A stretch of DNA of 64,000 nt, taken from assembly GCF_030644225.1 (NCBI RefSeq), contig NZ_CP128650.1, forward strand, positions 2,160,001 through 2,224,000. Reading direction: 5' to 3'. The first letter of the stretch is position 1, and each line of letters starts with the position of its first letter. A program made the position numbers and the translations under genes. Source of the stretch: Selenomonas dianae (GTDB lineage Bacteria; Bacillota; Negativicutes; Selenomonadales; Selenomonadaceae). Positions 45,735-54,116 of the stretch are shown here, in pieces. The notes beneath the pieces were generated by a model. It did no database searches. It was given only the letters and a program-made list of their open reading frames with translations, and had not been told where the DNA came from.

Positions 45735-46919
45735 TCAGTGTGCAAGAATGCGCGGCAGCAGGCTCTCGCCCTTCGTCGTCAGCCCCGCACCGAACATATC
45801 TGACACCGTCGCGCCGATCATGGCGAAGGTCGGGTACGTCCCGAGGTTGACCCCCTTGCGGATCTGTGCGCCGTAGACGAGAAGCGGCACGTACTCACGC
45901 GTGTGATCCGTGCCGGGGGCACCGGGGTCGCAGCCGTGGTCGGCCGTAATCATCAGAACATCGTCCTCGCGCATATGCTCCATGAATGTGCCGAGCTGCA
46001 CGTCGAACTCCGTTGTCGCGCGCGCATAGCCTGCGATGTCGCGCCTGTGTCCATACGTCATGTCGAAATCGACGAGGTTGACGAAGCACAGCCCCGTGAA
46101 GTCCTCCTGCTGAATGCGCAGTGTCTTTTCCATACCGTCGGCGTTGTTCTCGTTGACCCCCGTGCTGCGCGTGACGCCGCGCCCCGCAAAGATGTCGCTG
46201 ATCTTGCCGACGGCGATGACCTCATGCCCCTGCCGCATGAGCGCGTCCATCATCGTCTCGCCCGTGGGGTCGAGGGAGAAGTCGTGACGGTGCGCTGTGC
46301 GCTCATAGTTCGGATAGCTGCCGACATACGGCCGTGCAATGATGCGTCCGACGCCGTGCTCGCCCTGCATGATCCCGCGTGCCGCACGGCAGTAGTCATA
46401 GAGACGCTCGACGGGGACATCGGCCTCGTTCGCTGCGATCTGCAGCACGCTGTCCGCCGACGTGTAGACGATGAGCCCGCCCGTCTCCTCCTGCTCGCGC
46501 CCGTAGTCGTGGATGACCTGCGTGCCGGAGTAGGGCTTGTTGCAGAGGATTTTCTTCCCGTCACACGCCGCCGAGAGCCGCGTGAGGATCTCCATCGGGA
46601 ATCCGTTCGGATACGTGGGCATGGGCTGCTCGGAGACGATGCCTGCGATTTCCCAGTGTCCGATCGTCGTGTCCTTGCCGCGCGAGAGCTCCCGCAGTCG
46701 TGCAAAAGTACCGATGGGGCTGTCTGCGGGCGTGCCGCAGCCGACGCCGTCGATGTTAAACAGGCCGAGCTTTGTGAGGTTCGGCGCGTGCAGCTCCGGC
46801 GATGTCGTCAGCGATGCGAGCGTGTTGCAGCGCCCATCGCCGAAGTCTGCTGCGTCCGGAGCACACCCGATGCCGAAGCTGTCGAGGACGATCAGAAATA
46901 CGCGTTTGATACTGGTCAT
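45735..46919 (-). CDS. deoB: Phosphopentomutase
   Basis: A 394-residue alkaline-phosphatase-superfamily enzyme that converts (deoxy)ribose-1-P from the phosphorylases to the 5-phosphate. VLDSFGIGCAPDA holds the N-terminal metal-binding Asp, ITADHGCDP and DHTREYVPLL the C-terminal ones. GGAGGAG precedes ATG 46919. A MITE-like repeat sits directly upstream, between deoB and deoD, and its end lies only 20 bp from the start codon. Confidence 0.97.
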   Translation of the reverse strand: MTSIKRVFLIVLDSFGIGCAPDAADFGDGRCNTLASLTTSPELHAPNLTKLGLFNIDGVGCGTPADSPIGTFARLRELSRGKDTTIGHWEIAGIVSEQPMPTYPNGFPMEILTRLSAACDGKKILCNKPYSGTQVIHDYGREQEETGGLIVYTSADSVLQIAANEADVPVERLYDYCRAARGIMQGEHGVGRIIARPYVGSYPNYERTAHRHDFSLDPTGETMMDALMRQGHEVIAVGKISDIFAGRGVTRSTGVNENNADGMEKTLRIQQEDFTGLCFVNLVDFDMTYGHRRDIAGYARATTEFDVQLGTFMEHMREDDVLMITADHGCDPGAPGTDHTREYVPLLVYGAQIRKGVNLGTYPTFAMIGATVSDMFGAGLTTKGESLLPRILAH

Positions 46920-46938
46920 TGCTATCTCCTCCTATAAT

Positions 46939-47105
46939 TAGGGAAGCACTGATAAATTCTGCACCACCATCTTAGCGCATCTTTTTCGCTCTGTCTGTGT
47001 CGACAAATCCTCCACATAGCTCTTGCTATGCGTCCGGTTTGTCTTCTTGACAGAACAAAAAATCTGCACTAATCTGGCGGACTTCATTTTATCAGCGATT
47101 CCCTA
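46939..47105. repeat. MITE-like repeat, copy C (167 bp, diverged)
   Basis: Same ends and central palindrome as copies A and B but with scattered changes (for example CATAGCTCTTGCTATG in the centre). TA flanks at 46939-46940 and 47104-47105. It lies inside the nucleoside operon and supplies the TAG stop of deoD. Confidence 0.85.
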
Positions 47106-47798
47106 GGCAATCGACGCCTCCAGTGCAATCTCGATCATCTCGCTGAACGATGTCTGACGTTCCTCTGCCGTGGAAGGCGGCTCGTCGCTGACGGTAAAGA
47201 GTGCGAGCGCACGCACGCCGAACTTCGCCGCGATGAGGTAGAGTGCCGCCGCCTCCATCTCCAGACCGAGGACACCGTAGCTCGCGAGCTTGTGGATGTC
47301 GAGTTCGTCGTCGTAGAAGCGATCCTGCGACATCACATTTCCAACGCGCACGGCGATGCCTTTGTCGACGGCGGCCTGATATGCGGAGCGCAGCAGATCG
47401 AAGTTCGCGACCGGTGCAAAGTTGACCGCAGAGCCGAAGATGTTGCGCGGCATGGAGGAATCGGTCGTCGTCGCCTGCGCGATGAGGACGTCGCGGATGT
47501 GGATATCCTTGTGGCATGCGCCGCAGCTGCCGATGCGGATCAGCGTCTTGCAGCCGTACTCGCGGATGAGCTCGTTGACGTAGATGGAGATCGACGGCAT
47601 CCCCATGCCCGTTCCCTGCACGGAGATGGGATGCCCCTTGTACGTGCCGGTGTAGCCGAGGATGTTGCGGATGTTCGTGTACTCTTTCGCCCCTTCGAGG
47701 AAGTTCTCAGCGATGTACTTGGCGCGGAGCGGGTCACCCGGCAGGAGAATGCGCTCGGCGACTTCGCCCTTTGCAGCTGCAATGTGTGGGGTTGGCAT
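47103..47798 (-). CDS. deoD: Purine-nucleoside phosphorylase, DeoD type
   Basis: A 231-residue hexamer-type phosphorylase for inosine, guanosine and adenosine. [26 protein letters not shown] is the classic start; [14 protein letters not shown] and SDEPPS are active-site motifs. ATG 47798 follows GAGAGG. The C-terminus ends in LEASIA with a TAG made of the repeat's terminal bases; it may have lost a few residues. Four-gene order permease-deoD-deoB-pdp points to coordinated salvage. Confidence 0.95.
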   Translation of the reverse strand: MPTPHIAAAKGEVAERILLPGDPLRAKYIAENFLEGAKEYTNIRNILGYTGTYKGHPISVQGTGMGMPSISIYVNELIREYGCKTLIRIGSCGACHKDIHIRDVLIAQATTTDSSMPRNIFGSAVNFAPVANFDLLRSAYQAAVDKGIAVRVGNVMSQDRFYDDELDIHKLASYGVLGLEMEAAALYLIAAKFGVRALALFTVSDEPPSTAEERQTSFSEMIEIALEASIA

Positions 47799-47870
47799 GA
47801 TGTGTACCTCTCTTTCATAAACTGTGGAGAACATTTATCGAAAACCGACATAGCGGTCTATGACCTATAC

Positions 47871-49133
47871 TCACTGCACCGCCTCAAAGATGAGCTGCAG
47901 GAGGAACAGTGCACCGAGGACGTAGGAGAGCGTGCCAAGCTCGCGCCGGCGCCCCGTGAACAGCTTCATCATCGGATGCGCGGCGAAGCCGAACGCCAAG
48001 CCCGTCGAGATGCTGTTCGTCAGCGGGATGAGTACGATGATGAGGAACGCCGGGAACCACTCTGAGAAATCCTGAAAGTGGATATTTTCAAGCTGCTGCA
48101 TCATCAGGGCGCCTGTGATGATGATGACCGGCGCAACGGCCGTCTGCGGAACGTAGGCGAGCAGGGGGATGAATACGAGCGTGAGCAGGAACAGGGCACC
48201 GCCGACGAGTGCCGTCAGTCCGCGCCGCCCACCCTCTACGATGCCCGCCGCACTCTCAGCGGCAGCAACTGTCGGGCTCGTCCCAAGTACCGAGGACAGC
48301 ACCGCTGTCAGCGACGAGGCGCGGAACGCGTTGCGAAACTTCTCCGTATCGGGCAGCAGCCCTTCGAGCAATCCGATGGACTCAAAGACGAGGATCATCG
48401 TCATCGAGAATACCGCAAGCCAGAACGAAATCGTCAGCACGGCGGAGAAGTCCTCCGCAAAGAGCAGTGCGCCGTACTCGCCGAGCCGCGTCATATCAAT
48501 CTCAATCGTATTCGCGTGGACGAGGTCGAACACATTGACGATGACCGTCACAATGAGGATGGCGATGAAAAAGCCGCCCTTCACCCGCCGCTGGTAGAAC
48601 AGCAGGCTCAACACAAGACCGAGGAGCGCGAGCTGCGCAGACGGATTTTGCAGATCACCGAGCGCGAGGATCGAGTTCTCGCCGGCACGGATCAGCTCCG
48701 CCTTCTCCAGTCCAATCTCCACGAGGAACAACCCGATGCCCGCCGTCACTGCGTATTTCAGCGATTTCGGCACAGCATCTGCCAGAACCCTGCCCGCGCG
48801 CGTCACCGCCAGTGCGAAGAAGATGAGTGCCGAAACGAGCGAGATGGCAAGTGCCTCCTGCCAACGGAACCCCATGTTCGTCACGACGGTATATGTGAAG
48901 AACGCATTGATCCCCATGCCGGGGGTCAAGATGATCGGCGCATCCGCCCAGAGTGCCATCAGCAGACACCCAATCGCCGAGGCGAATATCGTTGCGAACA
49001 CGCTCAGTTCCGCCGGGATCCCGCCGTCCGCAAGAATCAGCGGATTGACGATGATGATGTACGAGATGGCAAAGAACGATGTCAGCCCTGCCATCACTTC
49101 CACGCGTCTGCTCTGCACGTTCTCTGAACTCAT
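47871..49133 (-). CDS. AzgA-type purine (adenine/guanine/hypoxanthine) permease
   Basis: A 420-residue NCS2/AzgA-family transporter with about 12-14 hydrophobic spans. GLTSFFAISYIIIVNP, LTPGMGINAFFTYTVV and GTSPTVAAAESAAGIVEGGRRG are family motifs. ATG 49133 follows AAAGGGGAATGCGG; longer in-frame starts exist but lack a site. First gene of the purine/nucleoside operon, importing free bases while the phosphorylases handle nucleosides. Which base is preferred cannot be told from sequence alone. Confidence 0.92.
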   Translation of the reverse strand: MSSENVQSRRVEVMAGLTSFFAISYIIIVNPLILADGGIPAELSVFATIFASAIGCLLMALWADAPIILTPGMGINAFFTYTVVTNMGFRWQEALAISLVSALIFFALAVTRAGRVLADAVPKSLKYAVTAGIGLFLVEIGLEKAELIRAGENSILALGDLQNPSAQLALLGLVLSLLFYQRRVKGGFFIAILIVTVIVNVFDLVHANTIEIDMTRLGEYGALLFAEDFSAVLTISFWLAVFSMTMILVFESIGLLEGLLPDTEKFRNAFRASSLTAVLSSVLGTSPTVAAAESAAGIVEGGRRGLTALVGGALFLLTLVFIPLLAYVPQTAVAPVIIITGALMMQQLENIHFQDFSEWFPAFLIIVLIPLTNSISTGLAFGFAAHPMMKLFTGRRRELGTLSYVLGALFLLQLIFEAVQ

Positions 49134-49603
49134 ACCGCATTCCCCTTTCTTTTTTGATTGTATCAAATGCGCCAAACGAAAAAAAGGACACATGACTTTT
49201 CAGCGCGCTTTTTTTCGTTAAAATGAAAAGAGGTTCTATGATAAATGTTACGGAAAAATGAGGATGGCGATGCTCCTAAACAAACCCTAGTGGAGCAAGC
49301 GAGAAAATACTGACCTGTCCAAGAAGCAAGTCCACAGGACGAAGCTGATTGGGTAACAGGTCACATGGGAAAACGTCCCAAGAACACGAGCGTTAGCGAT
49401 GTGTGATTGGATGACGTTGACCGCTTGTGCGGTACGCCCCGTTGGACTTCTTTCGTTCAAGCGCAGCGCGTTTAAGAAGTCCAGCGGTATTTGAGCGTAC
49501 AAGCACACGAACGCTTGCACAACTAAGTGTTTGCGTGGAGCACGCATGTCCGTAAAATTTGACGTAGACACTGGAAAGAACCTGTACTGAGAGGAGAGGC
49601 ATC
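49134..49603. other. 470-bp non-coding region rich in stem-loops before the Crp/Fnr gene
   Basis: No convincing gene. Several plus-strand stems are visible: TGCTCC/GGAGCA, GACCTGT/ACAGGTC enclosing GTCC/GGAC, TGGGA/TCCCA, CCGC-TTGT-GCGG, and GGACTTCTT/AAGAAGTCC around GCGC. Such a density over about 49270-49480 suggests a structured RNA: a leader of the regulator gene, an independent RNA, or the remains of a self-splicing intron. A 94-codon minus-strand frame there shows no recognisable protein. Confidence 0.5.
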
Positions 49604-50242
49604 ATGCTGTTACCGTCGTTCCCCGAGATACCGCCACACCTGCTGCGCGTTGCGCGGCCGCTCACTTTCCAGCCCGACGAGATCATCCGCTGCAAGGGGA
49701 CGCATGCCGACACGGTCTACATCCTCCTTGCGGGGCGCGTGCGCATCATCAACGAGTTCTCAAGCGGCGATCGGTATGTGTTTGCCATTGTCGACCCGCC
49801 TACATTCCTCGGCGAGTACGAGGCCCTTGCAGGCACGCCGTACTACGCCGCGACGTGTGAGGCGGAGACGGTGTGCGATCTGCTTGCCGTCAGCATCGAC
49901 GCGTTCGCCGCGTGGCTCCAACGCGACGCGGGAGCAGCGTTTGCCGTCGCCTGTATGATCGCACGAAAATCTTGGCCGATCTCGGACGAATACGGTCAGA
50001 TCAAATACATGACGGTTCAATCGCGCCTCCTCTCCTATCTGCAAAAGAACCTGCCCGCATGCGATGTCGCCGTGCGGTTCCCCATGCGCCGACAGGACAT
50101 TGCCGATGCCATCGGCACGAGCCTAAAGACGGTCAACCGCAGCGTTGACCGCCTTCGTGCAGAGGGTCTCCTCTCCCTCGATCGCGGCAAGCTCGCCCTT
50201 CCCCCTGAGCAATGCGCCAAAATACGGGCGATGAATACGTGA
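49604..50242 (+). CDS. Crp/Fnr-family transcription regulator
   Basis: A 212-residue regulator: cyclic-nucleotide-type beta barrel (about 15-110), dimer helix, then a winged helix-turn-helix (RRQDIADAIGTSLKTVNRSVDRL, about 165-187). It lacks the N-terminal cysteine cluster of FNR, so O2 sensing through Fe-S is unlikely; ligand unknown. In the recognition helix, lysine and leucine replace the usual E and R of CRP/FNR (SRET becomes SLKT), so DNA specificity may differ from TGTGA. ATG follows GAGGAGAGG. Candidate regulator of nar or purine genes, by inference only. Confidence 0.88.
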   Translation: MLLPSFPEIPPHLLRVARPLTFQPDEIIRCKGTHADTVYILLAGRVRIINEFSSGDRYVFAIVDPPTFLGEYEALAGTPYYAATCEAETVCDLLAVSIDAFAAWLQRDAGAAFAVACMIARKSWPISDEYGQIKYMTVQSRLLSYLQKNLPACDVAVRFPMRRQDIADAIGTSLKTVNRSVDRLRAEGLLSLDRGKLALPPEQCAKIRAMNT

Positions 50243-50249
50243 AAAGACG

Positions 50250-50305
50250 TAAGGAAACCACGGATAAACTAAAATCCGTCAGATTGGTGCAGATTTTTGT
50301 CCTAT
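50250..50305. repeat. MITE-like repeat, inverted right-end fragment
   Basis: Starts TAAGGAAACCACGGATAAAC and goes on ATCCGTCAGATTGG, GCAGATTTTTGTCC, matching the reverse complement of the right half of the repeat family. It lies eight bases past the regulator's stop codon. Confidence 0.6.
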
Positions 50306-50464
50306 CGAGGAGCCAACCCAGAATCTTGGCATCACCGCCGAGGCTGCGATGGATGTGCTGCGAATTGCAAAGGATGAACAATCAAAATATCCGGCACTCC
50401 TCTAAAGGGAAGTCTACATCACTTTTCTCGTATACTTCTTCAAAAAGTGATGCACAAACGAATG

Positions 50465-50494
50465 CGAGGATGCTGCACGGCATCCTCGTTTTTT
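50465..50494 (+). terminator. Rho-independent terminator
   Basis: CGAGGATGC pairs with GCATCCTCG, followed by TTTTTT. It ends plus-strand transcription after the Crp/Fnr gene. Confidence 0.88.
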
Positions 50495-50587
50495 ATGTCA
50501 GTTCCCCTCATTTCGAGCACCATAAAATCCATTTTCAAAATCTCGTGTGCCCAAAATCCTGTTTTTCACCCCAAAATGGACACAGAA

Positions 50588-50617
50588 AAGGCTTCGTGGA
50601 AATCTCCACGAAGCCTT
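50588..50617 (-). terminator. Terminator of the tRNA-Ser gene
   Basis: AAGGCTTCGTGGA pairs perfectly with TCCACGAAGCCTT across a 4-base loop, followed on the minus strand by TTTT. It lies just beyond the tRNA 3' end. Confidence 0.85.
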
Positions 50618-50625
50618 GATTTTAC

Positions 50626-50714
50626 TGGCAGAGAGGGTGGGATTCGAACCCACGGTGGCTCATCACCACACTTGATTTCGAGTCAAGCACCTTCGACCAC
50701 TCGGACACCTCTCC
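50626..50714 (-). tRNA. tRNA-Ser (anticodon CGA)
   Basis: An 89-nt class II tRNA with CCA encoded. The acceptor GGAGAGG pairs with CCTCTCT (one G-U), the anticodon loop reads CT-CGA-AA within CTTGA/TCAAG, a long variable arm is present, and GGTTCGAATCC is the T arm. It reads UCG codons. Confidence 0.95.
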
Positions 50715-50803
50715 ATGCGCTTATGCGACATGACGCATTATAGCACAGTGAGGGGCGCGTTGGCAAGGACTTTTTCTACGAAGGACGTCCGGCGCGCCCC
50801 ACC

Positions 50804-50967
50804 TAGGGAAGCACTGATAAATTCAGCCGCGCCATCTTGACGCATCTTTTTTGCCCGCACTGTGCCCGCGATCCTCCACATAGCTTTGGCTATGCGTCCG
50901 GTTTGCCTTCTTGTTCGGACGAAAAAATCTACGCCAATCTGAGGGTCTATTTTATCAGCGATTCCTA
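50804..50967. repeat. MITE-like repeat, copy D (164 bp)
   Basis: Near-identical to copies A and B, with a changed part around 50868 (GTGCCCGCGATCC) and a short deletion near the right end. TA at 50804-50805 and 50966-50967. Confidence 0.85.
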
Positions 50968-50984
50968 TAAAATCATTATAACAT

Positions 50985-51033
50985 AAAAAATACCTCTGCA
51001 CGATGGAAAACCTTCGTACAGAGGTATCTTTTT
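50985..51033 (-). terminator. Terminator after metY
   Basis: ATACCTCTG (50990-50998) pairs with CAGAGGTAT (51019-51027), with A/T runs on both sides. It lies 14 bp past the metY stop. Confidence 0.8.
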
Positions 51034-51046
51034 ACGGAAAAACGGC

Positions 51047-52336
51047 TCACACTGCGGCGAGCGCCTCCTCAAGATCCGCAATCAGATCGTCGACGTGCTC
51101 GATGCCGATGGAGAGGCGTACCGTTCCCTCGCCGATGCCGGAGGCGGCAAGCTCGGCTTCGTTCATCTGCGAATGGGTCGTGGTCGCGGGATGGATGACG
51201 AGCGACTTCACGTCCGCAACGTTCGCCAGCAGCGAGAACAGGGTCAGCTTGTCGATAAAGCGGAACGCCGCCTCACGTCCGCCCACGATGTCGAACGTAA
51301 AGATGGAGATGCCGCCGTGCGGGAAATACCGCTTGTAGATCTCGTGATCGGGATGGTTGGGCAGGGAGGGATGGTTGACCTTTGCCACTTTCGGGTGCTT
51401 CGCGAGGAAGTCCACGATCTTCAGCGCATTCTCGACGTGACGCTCGACACGCAGGGACAGCGTCTCAAGCCCGTGGATGAAGTAGAACGCGCTCTGTGGT
51501 GCGATTGCCGCGCCCGTGTCGCGCAGGATGAGCGCACGCAGGTAGACGGCAAAGGCGACAGGGCCGAGCGCATCGACAAAGCTCACGCCGTGATAGCTCG
51601 GGTTCGGGTCGGTGAGGTGCGGGAAGCGTCCCGATGCCTTCCAGTCGAACTTGCCGCCGTCGACGATCACGCCGCCGAGGCTCGCGCCGTGTCCGCCGAG
51701 GAACTTCGTCGCGGAGTGCACAACGATGTCCGCGCCGTGCTCGATGGGGCGCAGGAGGTAGGGCGTGGCAAAGGTGTTGTCGATGACGACAGGCACGCCC
51801 TGCGCGTGCGCCGCCTGTGCGATCGCCTCGATGTCGATGAGATCGGCGTTCGGGTTGCCGACGGTCTCGATAAAGACACACTTCGTATTCGGACGGATCG
51901 CATCTGCAACCCCCTGTGCGCCCGTCTTCGGATCGACGAAGGTCACGTCGATGCCCCACTCCTTCACCGTATGCGCGAGGAGGTTGTATGAGCCGCCATA
52001 GATCGTCTGCTGCGCGACGATGTGATCGCCCGCATGGGCGAGCCCTTGGAACGTCGCCGTGATCGCCGCCGCTCCCGAGGCAAACGCGAGTGCCGCCGCA
52101 CCGCCCTCAAGTGCCGCGATGCGCTTCTCGAACACATCCTGCGTCGGATTCATGAGCCGCCCGTAGATATAGCCCGGATCTTTGAGCGCAAAGCGGTCGG
52201 CGGCGTGCTGCGCATTGTGGAACACGTACGAGGTCGTCTGATAGATCGGCACCGCACGCGCATCCGTGACGGGATCCGCCGCCTCCTGTCCGACGCGCAC
52301 CTGTAGGGTCTCAAAATGATAGTTTTTCTCGCTCAT
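51047..52336 (-). CDS. metY: O-acetylhomoserine sulfhydrylase
   Basis: A 429-residue PLP enzyme of the Cys/Met metabolism family that makes homocysteine from O-acetylhomoserine and sulfide. FETLQVRVGQEAADP, YIYGRLMNPTQDVFEKR and VVHSATKFLGGHG (PLP lysine) are MetY motifs, and the length suits the sulfhydrylase rather than the shorter MetB. ATG 52336 follows GAAGGGG. It has its own promoter. With the cysteine desulfurase it is one of two sulfur-handling enzymes here, but they are 38 kb apart. Confidence 0.93.
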   Translation of the reverse strand: MSEKNYHFETLQVRVGQEAADPVTDARAVPIYQTTSYVFHNAQHAADRFALKDPGYIYGRLMNPTQDVFEKRIAALEGGAAALAFASGAAAITATFQGLAHAGDHIVAQQTIYGGSYNLLAHTVKEWGIDVTFVDPKTGAQGVADAIRPNTKCVFIETVGNPNADLIDIEAIAQAAHAQGVPVVIDNTFATPYLLRPIEHGADIVVHSATKFLGGHGASLGGVIVDGGKFDWKASGRFPHLTDPNPSYHGVSFVDALGPVAFAVYLRALILRDTGAAIAPQSAFYFIHGLETLSLRVERHVENALKIVDFLAKHPKVAKVNHPSLPNHPDHEIYKRYFPHGGISIFTFDIVGGREAAFRFIDKLTLFSLLANVADVKSLVIHPATTTHSQMNEAELAASGIGEGTVRLSIGIEHVDDLIADLEEALAAV

Positions 52337-52382
52337 GGATATTCCCCTTCTCTTTTTGCAATAACATATTTTATTGATATGA

Positions 52383-52410
52383 ATTATATATAAAGAGTGG
52401 ATTTTGTCAA
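52383..52410 (-). promoter_or_regulatory. Promoter of metY
   Basis: On the minus strand TTGACA (52410-52405), a 16-bp spacer and TATAAT (52388-52383), both perfect, lie about 50 bp before the metY start. Confidence 0.75.
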
Positions 52411-52458
52411 GCAAAATCTTTTGTCGATATTTTTTGCAGAGTTATTTAATAATTACTA

Positions 52459-52487
52459 TTGACAAATAACACTATATGAACTATAAT
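52459..52487 (+). promoter_or_regulatory. Promoter of dps
   Basis: TTGACA (52459-52464), 17 bp and TATAAT (52482-52487): a full consensus sigma-70-type promoter 74 bp before the dps start. AT-rich sequence just upstream could hold a PerR or Fur site, but no clean palindrome is visible. Confidence 0.8.
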
Positions 52488-52560
52488 AGCCCATGTCAAC
52501 AGGATATGAAACAGATCCTCAAGGGTCTGCAGTACAAAATGATGAAAGGGGATTTTCACT

Positions 52561-53013
52561 ATGTCACACGCAAATGATGCAAACCTGAACGATGCACTCA
52601 ACACCTACATCGCCAACATCGGCGTCGGCTACATCAAGCTGCACAACCTCCACTGGAACGTTGTCGGCTCGCAGTTCAAGGCAGTCCATGAGTACCTCGA
52701 ATCGCTCTACGATGCGTTCGCGGATGTGCTCGACGAGACGGCGGAGCTGCTGAAGATCGCGGGCGCACAGCCGGTTGCAAGCCTCAAGGGCTACCTCGAA
52801 ATTGCGACGATCAAGGAACTCGGCAACGAGGCGGTCGATCAGAAGAAGGCGCTTGAGATCACGCTCGCGGATCTCGAACTCCTCCGCGACCAGGCACTTG
52901 AGATCCGCAAGGCTGCCGATGCACACGACTGCTTCGGCGTTGCGAACCTCATGGAGGATCATGTCACGAACTACGCAAAGCAGATCTGGTTCCTCCGCTC
53001 CATGCTCGCTTAA
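52561..53013 (+). CDS. dps: Dps-family ferritin-like DNA-protection protein
   Basis: A 150-residue Dps/miniferritin. KLHNLHWNVVGSQFKAVHEYLESLYDAFADVLDETAE (about 27-63) has the ferroxidase His, Asp and Glu positions of the intersubunit Dps site. It should oxidise and store Fe2+ with peroxide and protect against oxidative stress. AAAGGGG precedes the ATG by nine bases. Single-gene unit with consensus promoter and strong terminator, so probably highly expressed. Confidence 0.93.
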   Translation: MSHANDANLNDALNTYIANIGVGYIKLHNLHWNVVGSQFKAVHEYLESLYDAFADVLDETAELLKIAGAQPVASLKGYLEIATIKELGNEAVDQKKALEITLADLELLRDQALEIRKAADAHDCFGVANLMEDHVTNYAKQIWFLRSMLA

Positions 53014-53052
53014 TCCATTTTCGCCATCCATTCTCCACTTCCTTATATACAC

Positions 53053-53086
53053 AAAACCCGCCGCACCGATTGGTGCGGCGGGTTTT
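53053..53086. terminator. Terminator after dps
   Basis: AAAACCCGCCGCACC (53053-53067) pairs perfectly with GGTGCGGCGGGTTTT (53072-53086) across a 4-base loop. It works in both directions and may also end the polysaccharide operon. Confidence 0.92.
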
Positions 53087-53167
53087 GTGTTGCTACTGTA
53101 CTGTCATCGACGAACAAAAGAACGCCCTCGGCATCTCCTGACGCATGGTTCTGCACGATAAAGTCCT

Positions 53168-54115
53168 TCATCGCTCCGCACGCATCGGATTGTTCAAGAA
53201 ATCTTCGTACGCAAGCCGAATCCCGTCTGCAAGCTCCGTTGTGTACCGCCAGCCGAGCGCCGCCGCCTTGGAGACATCGAGCAGCTTACGCGGCGTGCCG
53301 TTCGGTTTCGTAGTATCCCACAGGATCTCTCCGCGATAGTCCACCACACGCGCAACCAGCTCCGCGAGCCCTCGAATCGAGATTTCCCTGCCACTCCCCG
53401 CGTTGACGGTCTCGTCTCCGCTGTAGTGGTTCATCAGGAAAACGCAGAGGTTTGCGAGATCGTCCACATAGAGGAACTCGCGCAGCGGCGATCCGTCGCC
53501 CCAACAGGTCACGGACGGCGCACCCGCTTCCTTTGCCTCATGAAACCGTCGGATGAGCGCGGGAAGGACGTGACTGTGCTCCGGATGATAGTTGTCATTC
53601 GGACCGTAGAGATTCGTCGGCATGACTGAGATATAGTCCGCAGCGTACTGTTTGTTGAGGTATGTACAGTACTTCAGCCCTGCGATCTTCGCAAGCGCAT
53701 ATGCCTCGTTTGTCTTCTCAAGCGACGAAGTTAAGAGGCAGTCCTCCGTCATCGGCTGCGGGGCAAGACGCGGATAGATGCAGGACGATCCGAGAAATTC
53801 CAATTTCCTGCACCCATTCTGCCATGCTGCATGGATAACGTTCATCTCAAGCATCATATTTTGGTACATAAAGTCGGCAGGGGCTTCCGAATTTGCTTGT
53901 ATTCCGCCGACCTTTGCCGCCGCCAGAAAAACATACGACGGTTTTTCCTCCGCAAAAAATGTTTCGACGGCATCCTGCCGGCACAGATCAAGCTGTGCGT
54001 GCGTGCGCGTTATGATGTTCGTATATCCCTGCCGCCCGAGTTCCCGACAGATCGCAGAGCCGACCATGCCGCAATGCCCCGCGACGTAGATCTTCGCATC
54101 CTTTTCCATCATCAT
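53168..54115 (-). CDS. fcl: GDP-L-fucose synthase
   Basis: A 315-residue short-chain dehydrogenase/epimerase, last step to GDP-L-fucose. [10 protein letters not shown] is the NADP-binding motif, GSSCIYP and [12 protein letters not shown] give the Ser and the YxxxK pair, and [21 protein letters not shown] is typical of Fcl. GAGG precedes the ATG, which lies just after the manC stop. With gmd and manC it forms the GDP-fucose supply unit of the surface polysaccharide. Confidence 0.95.
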   Translation of the reverse strand: MMMEKDAKIYVAGHCGMVGSAICRELGRQGYTNIITRTHAQLDLCRQDAVETFFAEEKPSYVFLAAAKVGGIQANSEAPADFMYQNMMLEMNVIHAAWQNGCRKLEFLGSSCIYPRLAPQPMTEDCLLTSSLEKTNEAYALAKIAGLKYCTYLNKQYAADYISVMPTNLYGPNDNYHPEHSHVLPALIRRFHEAKEAGAPSVTCWGDGSPLREFLYVDDLANLCVFLMNHYSGDETVNAGSGREISIRGLAELVARVVDYRGEILWDTTKPNGTPRKLLDVSKAAALGWRYTTELADGIRLAYEDFLNNPMRAER

Positions 54116-54116
54116 A

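Larger units (their letters stand above)
50243..50625. other. Intergenic region: repeat fragment, terminators
   Basis: This 383-bp gap holds an inverted fragment of the MITE-like family (50250-50305), a Rho-independent terminator (50465-50494) and the tRNA terminator (50588-50617). Between them I see no gene. Confidence 0.7.
50715..51046. other. Intergenic region between tRNA-Ser and metY
   Basis: 332 bp. It contains MITE-like copy D (50804-50967) and the metY terminator (50985-51033). A short AT-rich stretch at 50720-50760 may carry the tRNA promoter, but no clear -35/-10 pair stands out. Confidence 0.6.

Noticed and set aside
49287-49571. 94-codon minus-strand reading frame upstream of the Crp/Fnr gene
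   Set aside because: No ribosome-binding site or family motif; the stems on the plus strand explain the region better.
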